DNA from: Sesamum alatum | Lineage: Eukaryota; Streptophyta; Magnoliopsida; Lamiales; Pedaliaceae | Assembly (NCBI GenBank): GCA_034509735.1 | Contig: JACGWO010000008.1 | Span: 16,937,864 to 17,001,863, forward strand | DNA: 64,000 bases | Reading direction: 5' to 3' | Notes under the pieces: model-generated | The model's database searches: none | What the model saw: only the letters and a program-made list of their open reading frames with translations | What the model was told of the DNA's origin: nothing | Shown: positions 58,089 through 64,000 of the stretch, in pieces | How the letters are laid out: every line of letters begins with the position of its first letter | Numbering within the stretch: position 1 is the stretch's first letter | Position numbers and translations under genes: made by a program

Positions 58089-58472
58089 ATAATTTGGGAA
58101 TTTTTTGTACAATTATGCTATTTGAATTTTCTTTCTAAATTAATACTTAATTCCATTCAAAAATGTACTCGAATTATTTCGCATTCCTATTTCTCTTCTT
58201 TTTTTTTTTCTTTTTCTTTTTTGAAAAGATTTAGCCTGCTCCAACCAGTAAAGATATTGGTTACTATGAATTATTAACATTGAATTAGTATTAACATTAA
58301 ATTTTTATGAATATGTTATTCAGTACATGTACTCAATTGTTACTATTTCTTTGTTGTCATAAAATTTTTATAACAAAGATTAAGTTCTGTGGTTAATTAT
58401 TATATATGAAATATTATTGGAGATTTACTTTGGTTTCTAAATCGTTTATTGCAATAATTATTTTAAGTTGAT

Positions 58473-58552
58473 AACACAATTCATGGAGAAGTTCGTGCCA
58501 TGAAGACAATTTCTGGTGCAAATGATGTCCTTTCAGAAGAATACAAAGGTAT
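58473..58552 (+). other. exon-like scrap, unrecognised
   Basis: The frame reads GEVRAMKTISGANDVLSEEY and ends at an AAAG|GTATGC donor. An acceptor-like AG lies near 58493. It may be an early exon of the RPA-like gene at 61.7-62.3 kb, but homology is not evident. Confidence 0.25.
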
Positions 58553-58614
58553 GCACTAATGCAAGTTAGAAGCACTACGGTTGCATCTTAACCTTTGATA
58601 TTAATTCATTTGTC

Positions 58615-59585
58615 AATATTGTTTTTAGGCTTCATTTTCTGTGAATTTTCATTTATGCTTAGATGATATATGAAAACTTGCTTTTGTAATGTTTTACTTC
58701 CTTTGCATATATGCATTGTTGTTTTATAATAATTTTTCGCCCATTGTATGCCTGTTTAATGGGTTAATTAAAATTATGTTTGTATACATGAAATAATTTG
58801 ATAAAGTTGATCTATAAAGTTAAGGATAAATTATATCTACCTCCCCTGAGGTTTGGCATAATTATAAATACCCCCCTGTTGTTTGAAAAATTACAAATAC
58901 CCCCTTGAGGTTTGTAATTTTTAACCAAAGGGCTAAACTTGACAATTTTGTCCTTGAATTTTTTATTAAAATTATAGAAAAATCAGTTAAGGCAAATTGC
59001 ATTATTGTTCCTCTGTGTAAAAAACTTAATAAATCTCTCCTTGCACATTTTAGTCCAAAAAAAATTTAAAAATTAAATAAAAATAATTTAGTGTATAAGG
59101 GCATTTTGGTCAGTTCACCCCATAAAAATTAATGGAAATGGGTTATTTGTTAGACGGTTACAAACCTCAGGGGGGTATTTGTAATTTTTCAAACAACGAG
59201 GGGGTATTTGTAATTATGCCAAACCTCAGGGGAGGTAGATGTAATTTACCCTAAAGTTAATAATAAATTGTGAACTATCCAATATCTAAATATATGGCAC
59301 CCCTTTTTCTCTCCAAAAATATGCCTTGATCAATAATCTCAAAGATCAATGATATTAATAAAATAAAAAGTTTTTATGTTCAAGTTTACTTACAATTTCA
59401 GATAAATGTATTAAACAATACTTTTAACTATTATAGAAATAAATCTCTCTTTAATCCATCCTAATCCTTGTCCTAAAACATTTACATTAATTCATACAAT
59501 AAATTTATGTTCAACAATGTATATAAATTGCTTCCAAACTATGAAAATCAATATGATCACTCATACAGTAATTTGGTAACCACAC
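58615..59585 (+). repeat. 535-bp direct duplication, copy 1 (with MITE)
   Basis: Matches 60683-61219 at roughly 75-80% by eye, for example ACTTAGATGATATATGAAAACTTGC, reported here by its first 20 bases as CTTAGATGATATATGAAAAC, and ATGATATTAATAAAATAAA. The 428-bp MITE and its duplication account for the length difference. Confidence 0.8.
58824..59251. mobile_element. 428-bp Mutator-like MITE with perfect 9-bp target duplication
   Basis: Left end GGATAAATTATATCTACCTC and right end, inverted, GGGTAAATTACATCTACCTC; inverted similarity spans about 110 bp. Flanked by TAAAGTTAA (58815-58823 and 59252-59260). The duplicate at 60683-61219 provides the unoccupied site. Non-coding. Confidence 0.92.
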
Positions 59586-60166
59586 TAACATTTGTTTAAC
59601 ATCATTATCGAATTTTATTTAATTAAAAAAAGCTTTTAATTGAGTATTTATTTAAAATTTGTAATTAATATCAATTCATATTAAGTATCTTAAAATAATT
59701 ATATTTCAAATTAAATGAATGTATAAAAAATTTAAAAATATTCATAATCATTATTAATGTTTCGACGATATTATTAATATTTTATTAGTTAATTTTAATA
59801 TAAAGCCAGGAAAAATTACAAAACATTCTATTCAAATCAACCCAAAAGTAAATATCTTGAGTTATAAATGTCAAATATAAATAAGCGAATAAACTATTGA
59901 AATCATATTAATTTTTTTTGTTCGATCATCTGTATTAGTCGACCTTTTTAAGGTTAAGTCTTTTTCAAATGAAATATTTATTTAAAATTGTGAAACATCT
60001 ATTATATTAACATATACTGATAACTTTAACTAACATACTTAACAATTTAAAACAAAATCATCCAAAGAGATTTAGGGAATTATACAAAAGAATCCTTTCA
60101 AAGTAATCAAGAAGAAGAAAGAACTATTACAAGTAGGATTTCATATTATGAATGACTAAGTTTTAA

Positions 60167-60490
60167 GGGAAAATAACTTTTTTGGTCCCATATCTTAGAC
60201 CTTTTTTTATTTGGTCCCATTTGTTGTATTTGTCTCACATTTAGTTCCATTTGTTCATTTTTTTTCTCAAATTTGGTCCCCAACTGCATCTTCCGTGAAA
60301 TTTTTAGTGGAGCCGTCAAGTCTGTTATTGGGGAAAGACTCTGCCACTGTTGATGGCTCTGTTAACAATTTGATGAAAAATATTGTTTGGGACCAAATTT
60401 GAACAAATGGGACTAAATGTGAGACAAATGCAATAAATGAGACCAAATCAGAAACGTTCTAAGATATGGGGCCAAAAATAAAATTTTTCC
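60167..60490. mobile_element. 324-bp Mutator-like MITE with perfect 9-bp target duplication
   Basis: Starts GGGAAAATAACTTTTTTGGT and ends with the inverse (CAAAAATAAAATTTTTCC), with long inverted arms rich in GGTCCCATTTG/CAAATGGGAC. Flanked by AAGTTTTAA (60158-60166 and 60491-60499). Non-coding. Confidence 0.9.
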
Positions 60491-60682
60491 AAGTTTTAAT
60501 ACTGACCGATACTCTGAAAATTGTATTCTTTTATTAAAAAAAAAGAAATAAAATATACTTTTAATAAATCAGAATTTAAATATTACAATTGTGTTGTATT
60601 ATGACTAGAAATATTTAATGATAAATATAAATATATAATATAAATTTGCATCGCTAAGAAAAGAATGGATAAATTCCTTTAT

Positions 60683-61219
60683 CAACATTTATTTAGGCCT
60701 TATTTTCTGGCAAATCTAATTTATACTTAGATGATATATGAAAACTTGCTTTTGTAATACTTTTTGTCCTTTCTATATATGCAATTATTCTTTTATAATG
60801 ATTTTTTTTGCCTTTTTATGCATAATTTAATTGGTTATTTAGTATTTAATGTTTTAATACATTAAATAATTTGATTAACTATATCCATAAAGATACTGAT
60901 AGATTATGAATTATCCATTATCCAAATGTGATGACACCTCCTTTTCTCTCCTACAATATGCCTCGATCATTATTCTCAAATATAATGATATTAATAAAAT
61001 AAATTCTTAGGTTCAAATTTACTTAAAATTTGGATAATATGTTAAACAATACTTTTAATTATTATACAAATTGGTCTCTCCTTAATCCGTCCTAACCCTT
61101 GTTCTAAAAATTTTATATTTATTCATATAATAATTTTAGGTTTAACAATGTATTTAAAATTCTCTCAAACTAAAAATATTAATATGATCATTTGTACAAT
61201 AACTTGGTCCGCACACTAT
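60683..61219 (+). repeat. 535-bp direct duplication, copy 2 (no MITE)
   Basis: Partner of 58615-59585. At the point matching the MITE it reads CCATAAAGATACTGATAG, the unoccupied site. Confidence 0.8.
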
Positions 61220-61699
61220 TGATCTTCGTAGATAACCTTAGGAGGTAACAACCTCCACCAACTACTATTCCTTTCTCGATAAAAGGAACACAGAAACATA
61301 GTACATAAGCATTCTTAATCAATATACATAGAATTTAGAAGAAAACATCTAATCAGATTATAAGGAACTAAGATTTCACAATCTATATAAAGAAATTGGT
61401 AAGAGTGTTATCCATTTTTAAACATTATCACAAACTAATATACAGAAAAATATAATAGAGAGATATCAATCTAAAAGTTAGTATAGAGAAAGATTTAGCA
61501 CTTCTAATGAAAACATGGGAGATAAATTAGAAATCATTCTCATTATGTCAGAAAATGTTACGTGTTTGAATTGAACCAACATAAATTTTCTTGTAAACTT
61601 CAAAAAGTTGATAATGGTTGATGAAGAAGTAAGTAATCAAACATTTATCTATCTACTATATTTTTATTCAAACATAAATAATTTTAAACTTGTTGCAGG

Positions 61700-62341
61700 T
61701 TACCAGAATTGAAGTATTAATTTTCAATTACAAAGTCAATCTTTTTATGGGACAATTCCAACTTCACAAAACATACTTGATATCCAACGGAGAAATAAAG
61801 AAGGTTAATTCAATACTTCTGAATGCAAATTCGAAAAAAGAATTGGTTTTCAAAAGATATATAATATTATAAAAGTTTCATATGCAACAATTAGGGATAA
61901 TATAAAGTTCAATTTTATCGAGTTTGAAGAAATTAATTTTGCACTTCATTCTACTGAAGGAGTTGGTAAGTTTCTACACATTTTATTTAATAGTAAGATA
62001 AATTTTGAATTATATAAATTAAAAATTTTAAATTGCATTATAAAGATATTTATGGAATCATGTTGAAAGGGAAAAAAAAAAACTAGAACAACAACCAGTT
62101 CAAAGGGGGAATAAAACATGTCAGAGAAATAACAATAATAAATAAACAGTAAGAATTTGATTTGGTTATAAAATTTTCTGCATTTATCTATTTGTAAATA
62201 TTAATTCTCTTTGTTTTAAATTATACAGATATCAACCAATGGTATTATGAGATATGGTATGAAGGCCTTCAATTGCAACAAGTTGCCCGTCAAAATCCAA
62301 TTATTGCCATGTCCAACGTCACAGCCAAAAAGAGTACTTAG
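61700..62341 (+). pseudogene. replication protein A 70-kDa-like OB-fold fragments
   Basis: Three exon-like pieces. 61700-61872 follows a TTGCAG acceptor and reads LFMGQFQLHKTYLISNGEIK, the N-terminal OB-fold pattern of plant RPA1-like proteins (DUF223 type). 61905-61965 reads FNFIEFEEINFALHSTEGVG and ends at a donor. 62229-62341 follows a TATACAG acceptor and reads EGLQLQQVARQNPIIAMSNV, the next OB-fold's end, then a TAG. RPA binds single-stranded DNA in the nucleus. RPA-like genes are frequent passengers of plant Helitrons. Stops at the exon edges indicate decay. Confidence 0.65.
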
Positions 62342-62404
62342 GTAAGAATTATTGAAAGCTAAATCAAATATAGAACACACATACAAAAACAAATAATTAA
62401 TTTA

Positions 62405-62630
62405 GGGTAAATTACAGTGACACCCCTTGAGGTTAGACCAAAATACACAAACACCCCCTACTTTTGTTAAAATTACAGCTACACCCCCTATTCAAAGGCA
62501 AAGCTTACACTAATACCCCCTGAAAAACATTACACTAACACCCCTCAGGGGTGTAGCTGTAATTTCACAAAAGACAGGGGGTGTTTGTGTAATTGGACCT
62601 AATCTCAGGGGTTGTCAATATAATTTACCC
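62405..62630. mobile_element. 226-bp Mutator-like MITE
   Basis: Starts GGGTAAATTACAGTGACACC and ends with the inverse TATAATTTACCC. Inner arms repeat ACACCCCCT in both orientations. The flanking 9-mers (ATTAATTTA and AAAAAACTA) do not match, so the target duplication is lost. Confidence 0.7.
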
Positions 62631-62965
62631 AAAAAACTAATACACAAAACATTTCTATCTTGCGTTCACGAGCTTGGTGAATCAAATGATGTATTATTGT
62701 AGTCTGCTCAAAATGAAAAATAAATAAAATTTTATCCTCAAGCTTGATGTATTTAAAAATAAACAAGCGCAAACAATTCTGCCGATGAGCCGAGCTTGAG
62801 CAGTATCGAGTTGCTTGACAGAGTTTTCGTTGCTACATTTTATATTTGCCCATAACACTAGTGCTAGTGCGACTTGTCTTTTGTTTGAGTTTTTCTTAAA
62901 CATAGCAAGAAGTTAGTATTTGAGTTAAATATTATTCCTTCATTGATAAACATGAACAAACTAAT

Positions 62966-63188
62966 GCCAATAAGGTGTAGCTCAATTGGCGAAATTGAGG
63001 CTCTATGATTATAAGGTTATGGGTTTGAACTCCACCAATATGTGGGATGTTATTCTACTTTAGTAGTTGTTTTTGATTCGATATAGTTATTTGATATTGA
63101 TAATTAGTATATGATCGTTATAATTACCAGTAGTTGTTAGATATAGATATTTGATATTGATGATTACTATTGATTTACTAAAAAAAAA
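62966..63188 (+). mobile_element. tRNA-derived SINE with target duplication
   Basis: The head GGTGTAGCTCAATTGGC contains an A box (TAGCTCAATTGG), and about 35 bases on lies a B box (GGGTTTGAACTCC), the internal pol III promoter. The tail is AT-rich with repeated TTTGATATTGAT and ends in an A run. Target duplication AAACATGAACAAAYTAAT flanks it (62948-62965 and 63186-63203, one mismatch). A 5'-truncated relative is at about 20630-20830. Confidence 0.85.
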
Positions 63189-63203
63189 CATGAACAAATT
63201 AAT

Positions 63204-64000
63204 AATTTTAGAAATGCAAGACTAGATTTTAACACATAATACAAAATCACTAAAAATTAGAGTACATCTTTTAGTAGAATGCAACTGCAAAATAAAATGT
63301 GGACAACTCGTCTATCAGTCTTTTGGAAAAGCAAGACACACGCACACGTCATTGATCTAATACCAGCTATTTTCGTGCAATGTGATTTTTTTTTATTTTG
63401 CTAAACTCCCATTTACCTGATTGTGTTATGTTGAAAAGTTAAAAAAATTCCTCGTAATTTGAAAATAGGTTAAAATCCCCCTTGTGTTTTATAGACTCAA
63501 CAAAAAATACCCCTTTCGTTAATAATTAATAGAAAATGCATTACACGTGCGACTTAAGCGATTTTGAGTGTTTTTTTAACTGCTTTTTACTTCAATTTTG
63601 GATATTTTTATCAAAATGCCCTCATGATGTGTATATATTAGACTTGGGCATCTTTGATTTGTTTTGAGTGATTTTTTTGGCATTTTCATCTATATAAAAA
63701 ATTATTTTTTAAAAAAAATATACTTACTTAAAAAATACGAAAAAAGCATATAACTTTTTCTAAGTTTTATAATTTCAGTTGAGATTAATACTAAAAAATA
63801 GAAAAATTATATCACAAAGATTAATATACTAAATTTTATTTTTTAAATATAGATATCTACATGAATATAAATATAAACCAATAATAATAATAAAAATTTA
63901 TAAATTAATTTACATTATTTTTAAGTAAAATATTTTTATAAATTAAATCCAATATATGTTATAGACAAAATGATTAATTAAGTATCTAATAATTATTATA
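63204..64000. other. AT-rich tract to the window end, no gene seen
   Basis: Contains, at about 63440-63540, a stretch (GGTTAAAATCCCCCTTGTG and AAAAAATACCCCTTTCG) resembling one arm of the ACCCCCT-type MITEs; a partner arm is not in the window. The last 300 bp is nearly pure A/T. Confidence 0.4.

Noticed and set aside
62396..62639. 9-bp target duplication for the 226-bp MITE
   Set aside because: The two flanking 9-mers do not match.
62974..63040. tRNA gene
   Set aside because: A and B boxes are present but no acceptor or anticodon stem can be paired, and an A-tail and target duplication follow; it is a SINE.
63440..63540. Another ACCCCCT-type MITE
   Set aside because: Only one arm is recognisable and no partner or target duplication lies in the window.

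Overview
This is a transposon-dense, AT-rich stretch of plant nuclear DNA. Plant-specific retrotransposon lineages, En/Spm-type CACTA elements, Mutator-type small elements and receptor-kinase remnants point to a flowering plant, probably a eudicot; the species cannot be told from sequence alone. No intact, clearly functional host gene was found. The longest uninterrupted coding frame is the 887-codon gag-protease frame of a Ty3/gypsy element.

Layout. (1) 0-12.2 kb: a decayed Tat-like Ty3/gypsy element, with an LTR-like fragment near 2 kb and gag to integrase from 4.95 to 12.2 kb. It is broken by a 1,354-bp solo LTR with a perfect 5-bp target duplication (5469-6822) and by a 2-kb solo-LTR-like insertion (9549-11563). 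It is flanked and invaded by copies of an AT-rich dispersed repeat and by a composite MITE. (2) 12.2-21.6 kb: a diverged repeat pair, a scrap of RNase H from a non-LTR-type element, CACTA ends, further MITEs, a SINE remnant and long AT-rich tracts. (3) 21641-35028: a whole 13.4-kb CACTA element with CACTACAAAAA termini and an AAT target duplication, read on the minus strand. It carries a tnp2-type transposase gene and a second PF03004-type gene, and it hosts a second copy of the 2-kb LTR and a 1.55-kb Mutator-like element with a perfect 9-bp duplication. (4) 35.6-36.4 kb: a pseudogene of a leucine-rich-repeat receptor kinase. (5) 36779-50409: a full-length 13.6-kb Tat-like Ty3/gypsy element on the minus strand with two ~923-bp LTRs. 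Between integrase and 3' LTR it carries an antisense, intron-containing reading frame resembling the plant mobile domain. (6) 50.4-64 kb: a Helitron-like 5' motif, short exon-like scraps, a nearly complete Ty1/copia element (52017-58088), a 535-bp direct duplication, three short Mutator-like MITEs, exons of a replication protein A-like gene and a tRNA-derived SINE with target duplication.

The window therefore records layered insertions rather than a gene pathway. Relative ages can be read from nesting: AT-rich repeat C was split by the CACTA element, which was then entered by a solo LTR and a Mutator-like element. The most unusual signals are the antisense mobile-domain gene inside the retrotransposon and a recurring group of small elements whose ends all read like GGGTAAATTACA...ACACCCCCT and which mostly sit in 9-bp duplications.
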